Shown piece by piece: positions 32,301 to 46,726 of a DNA stretch of 64,000 nucleotides. Both the position numbers and the translations under genes were made by a program. The stretch's first letter is position 1. The number at the start of each line of letters is the position of its first letter. A model generated the notes under the pieces. That model did no database searches and was not told the DNA's origin. It saw only the letters and a program-made list of their open reading frames with translations. The stretch lies in assembly GCA_942159475.1 (NCBI GenBank), contig OW804095.1:62958773-63022772 (forward strand). Reading direction: 5' to 3'. Source of the stretch: Sthenelais limicola. Its lineage: Eukaryota > Annelida > Polychaeta > Phyllodocida > Sigalionidae.

Positions 32301-34198
32301 TAAGCCACGCAGGCCTTTCCAGGTATACCTCTACCCCATGTTACCTCAACCCTTGTACATAGGCTACTGCATTTGGCTATCATACTGTGTGTAAATTACA
32401 ATGTAGTTAAAGCTCTATATATGCGTTAACGTTGTCCCAAGTTGTATGGTACCTAGAAATTGTCAAATATCTAACCTTGGAAGGGTAATGATCCTGATAA
32501 TCCTGGTCCTGCAGTACGGTACCTATCAGTTCATCTTTGTATCCAGTGGTAGGCTAATATCTCACTTTCCTCAGAGTAATCTATTAGGTTGAATCTAGTG
32601 CGATCCTTATTTCTCCAATGTAATATAGTATTCAAATTCATATTGGCCTATCATCCCATGGGTAAAAATCACATAGTTTCAAATATAGAATGGACTGTCC
32701 ATGCACTATTCCCTTTTCGGATAGACCATTTCTTATTGAGGTAGGACTGTGCACCCACCTTCATTGGTGCGCCTAAATGGACAGAATGAATGACAAAACT
32801 AACTATAGCTTTTTAAGGTGTCAAAAAGATGCCACCCCACCCCCTCCTCACCCCCGTCCATTGGCATGCCTAGCTCAATGGCTGAGCGAAAATGTCAGGT
32901 GTGAAATGCACAACATAGCTGTTAATTGTGGATTCGCACAGATATTTTTTACACACAAGAACGTTACTGCATGTCAAGATTAGTCCTTAATATAGTGGTT
33001 ACATGTGTTCAATAAACCTATTGTAATTTTGATCCAACATGTGATTGAGCTGAGTGTGTAGCAAGTCAATCAAGTTACTGACATCCTATTGTGATATTAT
33101 ATTGCAGATCACTGGTGATAATACTGCGTGGAGAGACAGAGTCAATGCCAGGTGATCAAGCAATGTAGATGACAAATCAATAGCACTGAAGATAGTCATT
33201 GATGGATCTTAACCTCACAATTATTTTTATTCATTTCATTCCCTATAGAGTGAGAAGGTTTTAAATTATAATAGTCAATTCCAGAAATTTTAGTGTGATT
33301 TTTAATGTTTTTCCCATTGTATTCAATAACGTTGACAATTTTGGTCGTGTAAACTTACATATAATGGTATGTTTCGATTCCTCAGAATATGCTGCGTAAT
33401 ACTAGATACAACTTAATATCAACCATGGTCTCCTAACAAAAGGATTTACTATTTATTTCATATATATTTAGGTAGTTTATTAAGAAAGGATGTATCAACG
33501 ATTCACCATTTCATACAAATACAGCATTGAACTGATGTATTCATATATGGAATGTGTATTTGTATGGACTGGTGTATTCGTTGGAAACACTTATGGGGTT
33601 TTATAGAAGGTGCTTATGTTTTGAACATATAATTATTTGCAAGAAAAGGTGTTGAAAGTTCACATCTTTAAATCTGGATTATTAATAATGTGGGTTATAA
33701 AGGGAAAAAAACGCTTCATAGATATATACATGTATTCGTATGGAATCTTTGACTAGTCTCCAATGATTTGGAGGCGTGTAAATGGAAAAATAAGTGACCC
33801 AGGTTTTGGCAAATTACACAACTATGTACTTTTGGTATATGTGATATGTATGAAGTAAACACCCACCCCCCGCCCAAGGCAGGTATAACATTATGAAAAT
33901 AAAGTTGGACTTATTTATCTGTGAAATATCACATGTGCTAATATTTCATTATATTTATTACAGTCATGTACTTTTGTAATTCTTTCATTGTTTACGAAGG
34001 GTTTATTGTTAATATATATATTGTATATTGATATCAACTGCAATAAAGAGGAATACAAAACTTTATTTCTGTGTTATCTGCTTTATCATTTTATTTCCAT
34101 GTCATTACAATTTGTTCGATATTCTAAATCGCCATAAAGGGAAAAGAAGGGAAAATATCTAATTCCAATCCCCCTAAAGCTAGTTATAAATACCCCTT
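29396..34198. other. Gene-free stretch
   Basis: No supported gene. A tRNA-like A-box (TAGCTCAGTGGGC) occurs at about 30346-30358 without a matching B-box at the right distance. AT-rich sequence dominates; 32000-32160 is slightly GC-richer but without motif. Confidence 0.5.
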
Positions 34199-34375
34199 CC
34201 ATGGACGACCTATGCACAGCACCCATGGACGGCTACATGTAGAGTCTATGGACAGCTACATGTAGCGTCCCATGGACGGCTACAGTAACACACCTACAGG
34301 TGAGTTACTGTAGCCGTCCATGGACAGCTATGTAGCCGTCCATGGGTGGCTACAGTTACACACCTGTAGCTGCGC
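34199..34375. repeat. Palindromic cluster of a CCATGGACGGCTACA motif
   Basis: The motif CATGGACGGCTACA occurs directly near 34224 and 34271. In reverse complement (TGTAGCCGTCCATGG) it occurs near 34309 and 34331. The core is a hairpin with perfect 20-base arms, CCATGGACGGCTACAGTAAC (34270-34289) and its complement at 34304-34323, around a 14-base loop. No transposon ends or gene are seen. Confidence 0.85.
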
Positions 34376-37209
34376 GACTGGTTACGTTTGGCCAGGGTGA
34401 AAGTTGGCCGTGGTAGGCTCCAGTAAGCCTCCTATGGAAAGCTAATCACTGGCTTGTGCACATAGGGAGGATCAATTATTTGTGCGCAATGTCAAGTCAT
34501 AGTTACTGAAATTTAGTCTTTCTTAAACTGAAAATGCAGAATATTTACTGTCATATGCAGGGTATATACTGTCATATACAGGGTTCCTGAGGTCAGTAAA
34601 TGGTCTGTTAAAAGTAATTATGATTTTGGGTTTTTCAGGTGCATCTCTCTAAAATTAGTAGAATGCACTAAAACAGCACTCAGAGTGAGAGAGAGAAAGA
34701 GAGATGGGGGTAATGGGTGGAAGGCTAGGGAGGGAGGGAGCTGGAAGGCAAGGGAGGGCGTGGGCAACCAACCATGACTTGGTTAGGGGCAGGCCTGGTT
34801 TGTCTTATTATGTAATAACCAGAGGGGGGCAGGGTGGAGTGGTGAATGGTGGATGTGAGAAATGGGTGGGGTAGATAAGCCTTCTGCAAATATGCGAACT
34901 GATCAGACAGATGATTTCACACTGATTGTTACCTCACACATCCCACAATCAGCTAACACATTTATGTGGGATTTAAACGATAAAAAGATGATTGGCAGAA
35001 TGGTACTCAATCCACTAGCCTTCTCAGTTCCTGAGAAAGTAAAAAGGAATTGTATGTTTTTTTTCCGCCATCACTATTTATAATGGATTCCTAGATGGAT
35101 TTTGTACTCTGCGTACACCTTTTTATACATCTAGCATCAATATTTTGATCAAAATAATGTCGCCCATGCAGTACGAGAACAAAGATTGTAGATGGGACTG
35201 AAAATGGCTACATTTACTTTTCTTTTAGAATCAATCAGGCTAGAATAAAGCATTATGAAATGAAAAATACCTTAATATCATTTTTTTCTCATATGCGCTG
35301 AAGAAATAGAGCTAAGAATAAGGTATGGTGAGACAGGAGTGTAGCAGTATGAGATTTACATTTATCATTGTTTTTATTTTTACATATAATCATATCATTT
35401 TGATATAAATATCAACAAGCGTGGGATCCTATGGTTAGTTCATGTGGCAACACATAATATATGCCCAGGTTAAGCATGTTGTGTTTAACCAGGGTTAGAC
35501 GTGTTAAATTTAACTCCTGCAGGAAAAACCTGTGACAGCTGCTGAAAGTTGGAGTACCTTGACATTTTTCTATGAAAAAGGTTAAATTCTGCGACAAGTA
35601 GTTTGTAGGGTGTTAAACTAGGGGTTTTCCACCACTCTGAAAGGATTGCAAGCAATTTTGCTTTGCACCAAATGTAGTGGGGTAAGAGGCCCATATATGA
35701 CAACTATGATCTATTTGATATGGGGTAAAAGGTCCTTTGCCTCTAGATAATAGATTTGGGTCAAAGTGGATGCTTGACAAATTACATTGATTGGGCTACA
35801 CAGAATCTTACGCAGAAACACCACATTAGAAAAACCTTTTTCTCAAGAATGGAGTTGCCATCTCTGATGCGTTCGTCACTCTGTTGTTGAGGAAAAAAGA
35901 TTATCAGATTGAGGACAAGGATGAGGATGAGGTTTTAAATGTTTGATTGCTAGGCTTTTGTGTTACTTTGGAGTAAATTCACAGGATATTTCGTCGATGT
36001 CCGCATTGGAGTTTTATTGCAATTGGTCATAATTTAATACAAATTGAACAGTTTCTAAACAATCATGTTGATCAAATATCGTGGATGTGTACTATTATAA
36101 TTATAAACAATGGAACTTTTGTGTATGTAATTTTCCACTTTTGGGAATAGTCGTTTTAGGGAACTCAGAGGTAACATGTTTGGGGAACTTCGAAATAGTA
36201 TTACATTCTTTGTATTTAGATAGATTGATACATTAAGGAAAACATTTTCTTTAAAAAAACAGAGTAAAACTACTTTGCTTTACTAGTATTTTGATTTAAT
36301 ACTGTAAAGTGAGGCTCGAGTCGTGTATACAACAGCACCTTTCGTTGGATGATAAGGTTGAGAGTAAGTTGACTTTGAATAAGTTTCCGTGAATGGCCTG
36401 GATATAAAAGGCTTTAGACAAATAGCGGCAGATGATTACAAGCTTGAATGGAATCTCGTTTTCTCTTTTTCTTCCGAACTCTTAAGATCTAAATAACCTA
36501 ATCTCTGTGTAAGACGTAGATGAAATAAGCACCACCTCTGATGGCATATTAGACAATTTGATTAATACTATGTCTCGAATTCATTCCCGGCATTTACAAA
36601 ACTTAATTTCCGGTTAGTTAAATCATTTCATCAGCCTCTCGAAGGTCAGAGTGTATGCCTTTATTATTGCAGCATCGGTCACGACCTGGACTCCCTTCTT
36701 CCAACAGAATTCTCGGATTCAGATGCATTTTATTGAGTAAAAAATATTACTTGCTCTGCAGTATTCGCGATGGAAAAAGTCCTTCTGAATCTTTGGCATT
36801 TGGACAATCACGTCTTGATACCCTTACCTCTTACCAGGCACTCATGCATTCTTGTTTTTTTTTATACTGTAGCGAGGCATCAAATAGTGCATGCCATAAC
36901 TCGAATGATTATGTGATCTTGTTTTAAACAAAAATGAGTTTGTAAAGTACATAATACAAATCAGGTACCTTCTGAGGCAGTTCTACAAACAAATTGATCG
37001 ACAGTCAACCCAGTTAAATGGTAAACAAAACAGTTATGTGATTAAACAACTGGTAGGAAAACTACCATCCATCCTCTTTAAAGAAACTGGTAAATGAAAT
37101 AAAGGTTAACACTTGTTCCTTATTCCTTGTTCCATATGGTGACCCAGAGGGGTATTGCACAATGCCTGTTCGTTGCATATTCTGCCTTCCTTCCCCTGCC
37201 CCTCATCCA
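34376..37209. other. Gene-free stretch with one TATA-like site
   Basis: No supported gene. A GA-rich tract lies at about 34680-34760. At 36403-36413 the plus strand has GATATAAAAGG, a good TATA-box match, but no exon with a recognisable product follows within 1 kb. Open frames such as 36655-36927 plus have no motif. Confidence 0.45.
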
Positions 37210-37915
37210 CCTCCTCCTCCTGGGGGAGGGAGGAGAAAGGGGAAGAGGACGAGGACGGAAATGTAAGAAGGGGAGGAGGGGCAGGAGAAGGAACGGGGAG
37301 GAGAAGGAAGGTAGGAGGAGGGGTGTGTAATATTAGGAAGTGGGGAGGAGGAGAAGGAGGAGGGGTGAAGGAGGGGAGGAGATGTGTGTAACAGGTAGGG
37401 GGGAGGTGGAGGAAGAGTATAGGGGGAGGGAGAGGAAGACGGTGTAACAGTTGCTCTGGGAGGGGGAGTGGAAGGAAAGGGGGAGGAAGAGAAGGAACAT
37501 TGATTAATCAATATATTATTTGTCTATGCATGGTCAACTTTATAGAGAGAAGCTTTGAATTATTAAATGATCAGAATTATTAGATAATATAGTTTTCTGT
37601 AGATCGGTAGATTATAATTATGGTATCGAAGGTATAGTATTATTAATAAGATGTATAAAGAATGCTGGTATAGGCATACCTATTACATGTTGCTTCCCTG
37701 TATTCAGCCATCGTTGAGTGTAAAACCTCCAATTGTGCACATTGAAAAGAGAACAGACTCCTCTCAAAATAGAAAGAGAGGGGTACAGAGGTGAGATATG
37801 AAAGACGAGAGGGGAGATATGAGGGACAGGGGGTGAGAGATGAGGGACGAGGGACGAGATATGAGGGACGAGGGACGAGAAATGAGGGGCGAAGGACGAG
37901 ATATGAGATGTCACT
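37210..37915 (+). repeat. Dispersed purine-rich repeat, copy 2, with minisatellite
   Basis: This is the second copy of the family at 16015-16415, in the same orientation. A GGA-rich tract (37225-37495) is followed by TTGATTAATCAATA, then TTCAGCCATCGTTGAGTGT, CTCCAATTGTGCAC and GACTCCTCTCAAAA. The 3' part (37785-37907) has grown into a minisatellite built of GAGGGACGAGGGACGAGATAT-like units, which copy 1 has only once. The GGA and GAG tracts give false repetitive open frames on both strands. Confidence 0.75.
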
Positions 37916-39770
37916 CCTGGGCAACTGTGGTTCAGCCGCACGAACACGCGGGATGGCGCTTATTGGTGCAATTGATAGGAACGATGATCTACGGCAAACA
38001 TGTTGCTTTTAGGGTAAGCCATGATAATACATCATTACTTTGATTCTGCCTCGTACCGATTTTATTTCCCTAATAAATAATGTAACGGATTTGATCATAT
38101 GGAATATGAACAAAGGTTATGGGGTACGGAGAGACAATAAAGGTCTCGAATGAAATACAATAAAAACATTTTTCTTTTCTAGACAGTTTAGAGAACAGTG
38201 CATAATGCCTTTGCTGTCTATATGATTAAAGGTATAGGCCAACCATATTGTTCGGAACAATTCAACAGATGGTTACCAGCCATTCAAATTATATTACAAA
38301 GGGTCAGATCCTCAAATCGATGCGTTGCGGTGTTTAAAGATTTCTTTAAATACCCGATGGAACTGATGAAATGTGTATAGCGATATAAAAAGTATAGCCC
38401 TAATATGCTTTACCGTTTGAATTTTAAGTAGGCCTATAGTCATTTACTCAAACTAGTATCATCGGAAACTTCGCACAGGGTATTTCCTCACACCTCACTT
38501 AATACCTAAAGATATTGTTTATTTTTATAGTTTATTTTTATAGTTTATGTTTGGCCAGCACTAGCAGTATATCATAACCAGTTCTTGGCCAGTATTTGAT
38601 ATTACCTGTCGGGCATGGGGGAAAATATAAAGTAATTCTAAAGTACCGTTAAATCATTATGACCAGGAGAACACAGACAAAAGGTAGCCCCAAATTGCAT
38701 ACCCTAGAACCATGTAAAATTATGTCTTTCAAAATAAATATTAATCTTCCGCCTTATACCTATTTCCACCACAATCCCACATTCAAAAGATGAGGAGAAA
38801 TTTCCGTGTACGTGACCGCGGATAGCTGCTAGGAATACAGAGTTCAGGTGGACTTTTGTATCAGATGACAGGCAATGCCACTGATGATATGGATAAATAT
38901 AGCAAAGGCTCACATCCTGCCATATTATCGCCGGCTCCTTTTCATCGCGGTTATTCCTCCGGACAATAAGATTCCCCCGTCGCCGGTATTGAGACAAGCC
39001 AATGTCCTGATTACAACGGAGAGCATGGATTACCTGTGGGGTGCAAGGTGTCCCAGAAGGCCTAATCTCCTCATCAGATGGACTGCTATACTAAAGGCAA
39101 TGATGGGTCCTCAGCTACATTATTGTCTTTCACAAATCTCAATAGAGACAGCATCTAGGATTTCATATCCGTCAAACCTCTGGTTAGTACTAACATTTCC
39201 CTAATTGAATACATGATAAAGACGTAATTATCAAAGTATTCAAATAAAGTAATTTCCGCAAAGAAGTGCATTGTTGGTTGGTGTGTATAAATATTGCAAC
39301 CTTTAATAATCTTAGATTTTAAAATTAGACATGAGAATTAGTGAGTTGTGGACGAACTGGAAGAGAACGCATTTGAAACTACGATACGACTACGCTTTTC
39401 CCTCCACATTCTGATCCTTTTTCTTTATTCAAAACATCATCTCGGGTTTCTTTATATAAAAAAGGTCAAAGTTTGCATATGAAGAAATCAGAAATAAACA
39501 AAAAAGTAGATCTTCATTAATTTTTATTCATAATACATTGATGCAAATGGTCCGGCCAGATATAAGGGACAAAGGGGTTCTATAATAGGAGAAAATAAGA
39601 TTATGGTTTCCGAGGTAGCAGGTTGCTATTTCGATAGCAGCAGGTTGCCACTGTCCATGGTTGTTTCTGTTTCCCTTTTGTCACGGCATTTATTATGTAG
39701 GTTTTTCTCCGGTGTATCTTAGAATAAAAGATAAAAAGATTCAACCCGTTAGCAAAGAATTATTAATATA
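37916..39770. other. Gene-free stretch
   Basis: No supported gene. Overlapping open frames at 38704-38997 (minus) and 38875-39204 (plus) lie opposite each other, and neither shows a motif. Confidence 0.5.
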
Positions 39771-40710
39771 CTAGCAAAGTACCCGTCCTCCGGACGGTCA
39801 CCCTCTCCCTCTTTTCCCTCCCCGTCCATCTGTCTTTCATACCTGTTTTTCTCTCCCAACCCCATCTCCGATTCCCCCCCCCCCCCCACACACACACTTC
39901 CCCCTCCCCTCTTCCTCATACTCGTTTTCCTCTCCCAACCCCATCTCTGATTTCCCTCCTTCTCCCTCCCCTCTTCTTCATGCTCCCCCTCCCCGCTTTC
40001 TCTCCCTCCCCTCTCTCCCTTCCCCTACATCCTCTCCCTCCTCTCTCCCCCTCTTCTTTCCCTCCCCCTCCCCCTCTCCTATTCCTACACCCTCTTCTTC
40101 GCTCTCCCACTCCTCTGCATGTAGGACGGTCACCCTCTTTCCCCATGCTTCCCCAATGGCCTTGAAATGTTTGGAGATTCCCAGTTTCTTAGTGGGAAAA
40201 TACCTGGATGCTCTTAAAATGAATTCATGGTTGATTTTATGTTTGAAATAGGGGATTGGCATCTCTGAATATTTAAAGCATTGCAGAACAAAAGCTAAGC
40301 TGTTAGTTATATATATATGATTATAACATATATATGTTCTTTAAAATAAAATTTAAAAGTGCACCCCCTCTTTTGAAAATCCTGGATCCGCCCCTGGACT
40401 CTCCTATTCCTGTTAAATTCCTCTCATATTTTAGTCCAAAAAAGTCACTGATTTGTTGGCATTTTACATAGTCGGGTCCTCCTTGAATTGACGCAGTAGC
40501 TTGTGGCTAATGACGTAGTATCTCACAGGGGCTTTCCCAGGCTATAAATAGAGTGTAGAGATCGCAATTTAAAAAAGGCTTCAAAATCATATTTTCACCC
40601 TAGATACCTTCTCAAAACAAATACGACGATATCCAGAGAGGAGGGACAGACCTCTACAGATGAGTAAAGTGGTTTGTAGTACAACAAATTGTCTTATTTG
40701 TTTTAGATGC
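39771..40710 (-). mobile_element. Helitron-like element, copy 1 (3' end at 39771)
   Basis: Read on the minus strand, the 3' terminus is GGTGACCGTCCGGAGGACGG, then GTACTTTG, then CTAG, followed by a T. The CCGTCC-GGA-GGACGG hairpin about 8 bases before a terminal CTAG, with insertion before T, is the hallmark of Helitron 3' ends. Upstream on the minus strand are a long GGA/GAA-rich stretch and a GTCCTACATGCAGAGGAGTG motif. Further up is a segment with GATCTCTACACTCTAT and GGGAAAGCCCCTGTGAGATA. All of these are shared with 53340-54287 in the opposite orientation. No Rep/helicase is present, so the copy is non-autonomous. Its 5' end (TC) was not fixed. Confidence 0.75.
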
Positions 40711-43700
40711 ATTTAAAAAGTCGTTAGTATTTCCAGCAACGTTTCACATCTACGCCGTAAACGATTTTTAATATGATAACGAAGACGAGCTATTTAGGAG
40801 TACTATTATCTTGACTTCCTTACGAAGGCAAGAACTGTTTCAAAAGACTGAAAGTATGTCCGCATCGGGGTAAAATTGGGGAAAGTTACAGTTAATTTAC
40901 AGCCGACCAGACCCATAACAAAACGCTAAAATATCAGATTTAAAAGTATAATGAATATTTCAGATTCGTCTGAGGTGAACACAAGTCTTAAGGCATGGAC
41001 ACTTCCTGCATCATCCCCTACGTAGGGTTCTTTTCTGGAGTTTGTTAAGGCGCTTAGTGCTAAATCGTGTTTGTTTTCCTTTTAACCCGGGAGGTTTTCT
41101 CCTCGCTGACATTCGCTCTCTACCTAAGACGATCTGACGACGCGAAAGGGAAGTATTAGGTTGTTTTAAGCTCGGAGAAGTGGCTTCGTTACATACGAAT
41201 AGCACTCGGGTTTATTTATCCACCTGCTTGCAACACTGCCCTACATGTATCTGTCTGTAGGGCGTTTACCTATTTGTGCTTTTAGTGCAAGTTTTACCAA
41301 TATTTCAATAGCATGCCCATTTTCCCAATCACTCTGATCTGATGTATGCAGCTGCATTTAGAATTCTTTAACATTATTTTTACTTGGACTGCGAGGCACG
41401 ATCACAGTAAGATATATTTATGCTATACTTAGAAAAAAAGTAGAACTGTAGTCCTTTTATACTGAGTTTCCCGAAGAGGCCAATTCGATCAGACGCCTGG
41501 ACGAGAGTCTTGTTTCAGATATACCCTCTGAATAAGCAATCAATCAATACGAACGGTGCTTAATTCAACTCTAAGGATTATCTGAGTGCCCAAATTTAAT
41601 CCATTAAGAATAATTACTCGGAGGAATGTCAAGGAAATGTCAGGGTGGGATTTATTTGATATCGGTGTTCTTCAGATTCTCTTGCATAATAAGTACAATC
41701 GAGTATCAATTAATTGTAATTAAATTCAATGTTTTACTATCTTGTCTGTGCGCATTAAAATTACACATGTTTAGGAAGCCACTATCCAAGTGACATTAAC
41801 ACTTCTGTTTCAGTGTTATTGCAAATATAACTTGAAACAATCTGGCAGACTTTTAGACATTCTCGAAAATGTTTCCGATTTATTGTTATCATTGCTATAG
41901 TACACCTTTGAAATATTATAGAGATGCCGTAAAATGTTTATATATTCGACGCTCATACTGCTGCCACAGTTCGGAAATTATTGTCTCTGAACCAGAAATT
42001 CTTCTGAAGCTTCACATTTGCCTTGGACTTTCATGACCTATGGGATAAATATATCATATATATATAGGCCTATATATATATGTAAATGCAACTGCTTTGA
42101 CATTGTTCATGGAATATTGTAAATACATTATTTTTTCAGAAACTATGATAAGAAAAGGTCAATCCTGTTGTGTATGTGGAGGGAATATTCCCTTTTGATA
42201 TCGTTGATGGCTATGTTGAAAATAAATATCATATTGCATCTAGCATTAAATCCAGACATCTTATACCTAAAAACCCTACACACAGATATCTGCATGGCAA
42301 CACATCCTCTATGTCTGGAGTACGTAAATGCATCGCTTCCCAACAGCATTTCCTCCCGATTGAACGGCGCGTATACAGTCATAATCTCGTGACCTGTTGG
42401 CATATTGGCCAGATAGTAATTATAACCTTTGTGATCTTTCCTCAATACCAACTGCTAATAAAACAAGATGAGGGCCAGCCAGCTCAATGATTAATATTTA
42501 TTCTGCGAAAAAATCTTTCAGTTGCATATTCAATGTGAAATGTGTTCTCAATCAGACTATCGAAGGCAATATTTTCCTTAATTTATCTTAGCAATGTTCG
42601 AGTTTACTATTGTTATTAGCCTATTTATTAATGTATATTCTATGATGAAACTGCCTTCAATTGCCAGCCAGGAATGGTACAGAGGCGATGACGTGGGTTC
42701 CAATAGTTTCAGACCACAATACTGACTCGAACTATTCAATATCTAATACACTGGTCGAAGATTCCTTGTGTTGACCACGATGTAGGGAAAACGCAGTGAA
42801 AATGGATTTATTACCAGTGGATACCGGCCACGCGAGTGCCGCCTACGTCATGCAAACCACTGGACCAATAAGCTTCTTTCTTGTCTGCGTCACCATGCCT
42901 CCCCCTCAAATATGACCTTTTTCCCTCCTCAGGAGTTGATTCACTGAAAAACATATATTAATGTATAGGATAAACACTAGGAAAGTCATTACCATAGACT
43001 AACATATATGTCTTGGCCATAATTTTCATGAAGCTATGTCAGGATCAGAGATTTAGATCTACCTTTCGTTCTTTCCATTTGTATTTCCATAGGTTATGTT
43101 CTACAAGTAGCTAGTCGGAAGCATAGCTAGTGCGCTTCCGACGAGATACTTCCTCCTGTACATCGCTGACATGATTGGGACTCTTATGGCTTAAATGTAT
43201 TTTAAAGGTCAACATTCACTAATCATATACTAGTGCAGTCTTACGAGAAGGTTGGGGTTTTTGTCTTGGAACTTCGACTAAGTCCCATAATGTAACCAAA
43301 GGTATTCTTAAATTTTAATCTGACTGTAAACCAAACGGTAATATTATGCAAATTTGTGGAAAGAAAAATATCAGTGCGCATTTCACATTATACAAACGAC
43401 TCGCTGACTAAAGAAACAAAAGTGAACACAAAAGGTAACATCTTTACCCCAATGTAGCGCCAGTCAGGATAGAGTTGAGAAAAAGTGGCACAGGCATCTC
43501 TCGGCGTTTGGTAAAAGGAATTTCACACGTGCGCATACAGTCATCAAACCTATAAGATACAAATGGAAATACGTCTCTTTTACAGCTGACATTTACAGAA
43601 TTACAGGGAAAGGCAAATATGCCTTTGAGGTAGTCTGCATGTTAAGAATTGTAAAGGTCATGAAGTTGATGATATACTTTTTACCCTAAGGAGATATAAT

Positions 43701-46648
43701 TTATATAATTGTTTGTAAAAGAAAGTGGAGTATTCCTAAGAATGTCAAACATTATTGGGAGAAAATGTTGGTTGAGAGAGAAAATGTGCCCGATTCGTAA
43801 AACATACGGGGTGGAATATGACCTTTCAAATTACAATATCGTGGAACCGCCAAAATTTTGCATTCCGAATCCTAGTAGACATTATCCCCAAATAAAGCCT
43901 TTTTCTTAAATTTTAGATACCAAAAAATTCGGAATTGAATATAATAAGACCTTTAAAGAAAAGTGTCTGTAAAGAGGAAAGATTGCAGAAAAAGTTACTG
44001 AATAGCCACTAGGATGAAGCTTCTCGTGATTGTAGATTTTTAATATTTCCAGGATAGTGATAATGTGACTCGATTAATCATGGTTTGTCAATACCTGTAC
44101 TGAAACATTTAAGGTTCTGATATATGTTTCTTTTAGAACAGCTTGACAGCGAGTGTGAATGTGTATGGCATTTTAAAACACAGTTAAAATGTCTAAGAAA
44201 AATTGTTTTGTGAATATAAGGTTTCTATCGGGAAAAGTTCGATGCCAAAGATCAGTGGATTAATACATCTATATCCGAGTGCTATCCGAAATCGATGGTC
44301 AAGAGTGACAGCGTGGTATACTGGTCAATCAAGATTAAAATCAAATGTTTAAGGAGTATTGACTAAAAATACAATGATGATGGTCTGTACTTTTAATACC
44401 ACATGGACAATACACCTCTGACAACTTTCTTCCACACATTTAAAAGATATCACATGTAATGTTTACCTGTGCACCATGGTCAGAAGCTCCTCCCTTAAAG
44501 GTGCCAAGCGAGGTCGATTTACCATCGTCTCTAACAGGTTATAAACGAACTGCCGGAAATCAATCCCTGAAAAGGGTTAAATGGTATTTAGTATTATTTT
44601 ATTATATTAGAGGAATATATATTCAACGTAACACAGCTTTGTACTTCAGTATAAATCAGTATATTTTATATGTTCTTTTACTTTAGCCAAGTCACACAAA
44701 AACTCCAGTAAACCAAAGGATGTCCACACTCATTTCAGGATAGGGATAGAATGTATAGTTGTAAGCAAATATGTCGGAAATGAACAAGTTTCGGACTTGG
44801 CTCTAAAGACTTCTTGTAAAGTTCCTGAAATGTCTGAAAATCCTATTAATGATTTAGAGAATGATTCAGCATATATTACTTACGAGTTACTTGTAGCGTT
44901 TCATAGTACTGACGTAATTGTTTCATATCTGATGTTTCACATCTCGAACACAAGGGGTCAGCAGCGGCTTCTTTACATATCAGCAGCGTAAGTGGAATGA
45001 TGATGGAACACCAGATGGGACTATGAGCGGTCATTCTCGGCTTGTAATAAATCAGAAAATAAGTCATAAAAATGCGGCAGATGAATACGAAAATAAAGAA
45101 TAAAGTAATTTAGTGTTCTTTGTGTACATTTGTGTACATTTCCCATGGGACAGTTGAATCCCTATAACAGCTTTAAAACATGAAGAAGTATTAGTGCTTG
45201 ATGTTCAATTTACACCATTGATTGACACATTTTCATGCAGTGAGTGGGCAATAACAGGAATGTGCGCGGTTAGCTTATCTTTTAAAATAAAGAATATTTT
45301 TTGCCGTTAAAATTAAAATGCCAACAAAATGAAATACAATAATTTGTTTAAATCAATAAGAACAATGAAACAGAAAAAAGAAAGGGATGAATACCGTTAA
45401 GAGTGTTCGAGACTTACCATAAGTCAGGGTGTCTGCGTTGTGGTCCTTTTCAACTGCTGATCGGTTTTATAGGGTTGAATCATGATAAATAGCTGACATA
45501 ATTGTCAACAAAGTACTCTCGTTATAAGCACCTAATCTTTACCATGAAAGGTGAAGGAGCTCTTGTGAGTAATAATAGACTCTTCGGTAAGATCGATTTC
45601 TCTGACCTTCTCCTACCGATCATTTCCTCCACCCACAATCTATTTTATTATATATGGAGAATGATGACTAGCTGGCCAGTCTATCGAAGGTACTTTTATG
45701 TTATTTTCTCATCAGGGTACTAAACTGTTGCCGTAATAGGCCTTGGGGTAATCAACTTAGAACGTGACACAATTCACATCATGGCCCTGTGGTAATTTCG
45801 TGCAGTTCGTGCATTTCGTGAAAATTAGATTCTAATAGAAGTTGTGACCGGTTGGAAAACTGGCAATCATGACTCTCGGGACGGTCAATATCCTTTTTGT
45901 AGCATTTAAAAAAAGGGAAAATGACCATTTTATTTATTAACAATTGGCGATTGCTTTCTTTACACATTCTCCTGTCAATGTGAACGATATCTTTTCACAA
46001 TTCTACCAAGTTCTTTTATATGTGAAATGGCCTAGATTAAATTGACTGAATGCTGGACACAACGAAAAACACTTTTACAAGTGAGAGTGTAACTGTATTT
46101 GTTAAAACCTGAATAAAATATGTTAAGTCATTATTTTATGCTTTAAGCTATCCTTGCTAGAACTCAATTTCTGTTTAAACAATGGCCAGTATTGGTTAGG
46201 TTTTCTGTTCTATACAGGTGGAGTGTCTGCGTTTTGTGTCATCCCAGTTGCTAATGACAGGTTGGCCATGAACAGAATGTAATTATTTAGTTTTAATATA
46301 CAATGACTTTCAACATCTATTGTTCCTTGAATATTGTGGAGCGCCAAGGACGTTATTGGCGTCCTCAATCCTGCCTTAATTTCCTTTTATATCACATATG
46401 TCATAAAAGCATTCTTTACTTAATGTGTCCATGAGTAAAATGCGGTGTACAGCGTACAGCTCTCTATACAACAGAAAGTTTACATTATGGAACGAATAAT
46501 TTAAATCGTTCCCTTGACGAACTGTAGTGCATCACGAATGTTTCGCCCATTTGCCCAAATAGCAGCAAATATAGCAGCAATATTTGATCCTTTGATAATT
46601 ATAATGCTGTGATACTCAAGTGGCTTGAATAGGATTCTTTGGAATTAG
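40711..46648. other. Gene-free stretch
   Basis: No supported gene in about 6 kb. Overlapping open frames at 42143-42490 on both strands have no recognisable domain. There is a short TATATATA run near 42058-42080. A diverged exon of an unknown gene cannot be excluded by eye. Confidence 0.45.
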
Positions 46649-46726
46649 CCTTCTATCAATTCAAAGACCATTGGCCTTCTATCAATTCAAAGACCATTGG
46701 CCTTCTATCAATTCAAAGGCCATTGT
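46649..46726 (+). repeat. Minisatellite, three units of 26 bp
   Basis: The unit CCTTCTATCAATTCAAAGAC followed by CATTGG is repeated three times head to tail. The last copy has one substitution (AAGGCC for AAGACC). Confidence 0.92.

Noticed and set aside
37127..37511. Overlapping Gly/Arg/Glu-rich and Ser/Pro-rich frames on both strands
   Set aside because: They are produced by the GGA-rich tract of a dispersed repeat. The same applies to 39916-40262, 53947-54229 and 1030-1276.
46649..46726. CRISPR-like array
   Set aside because: The units are head to tail with no spacers, and the DNA is eukaryotic; it is a minisatellite.
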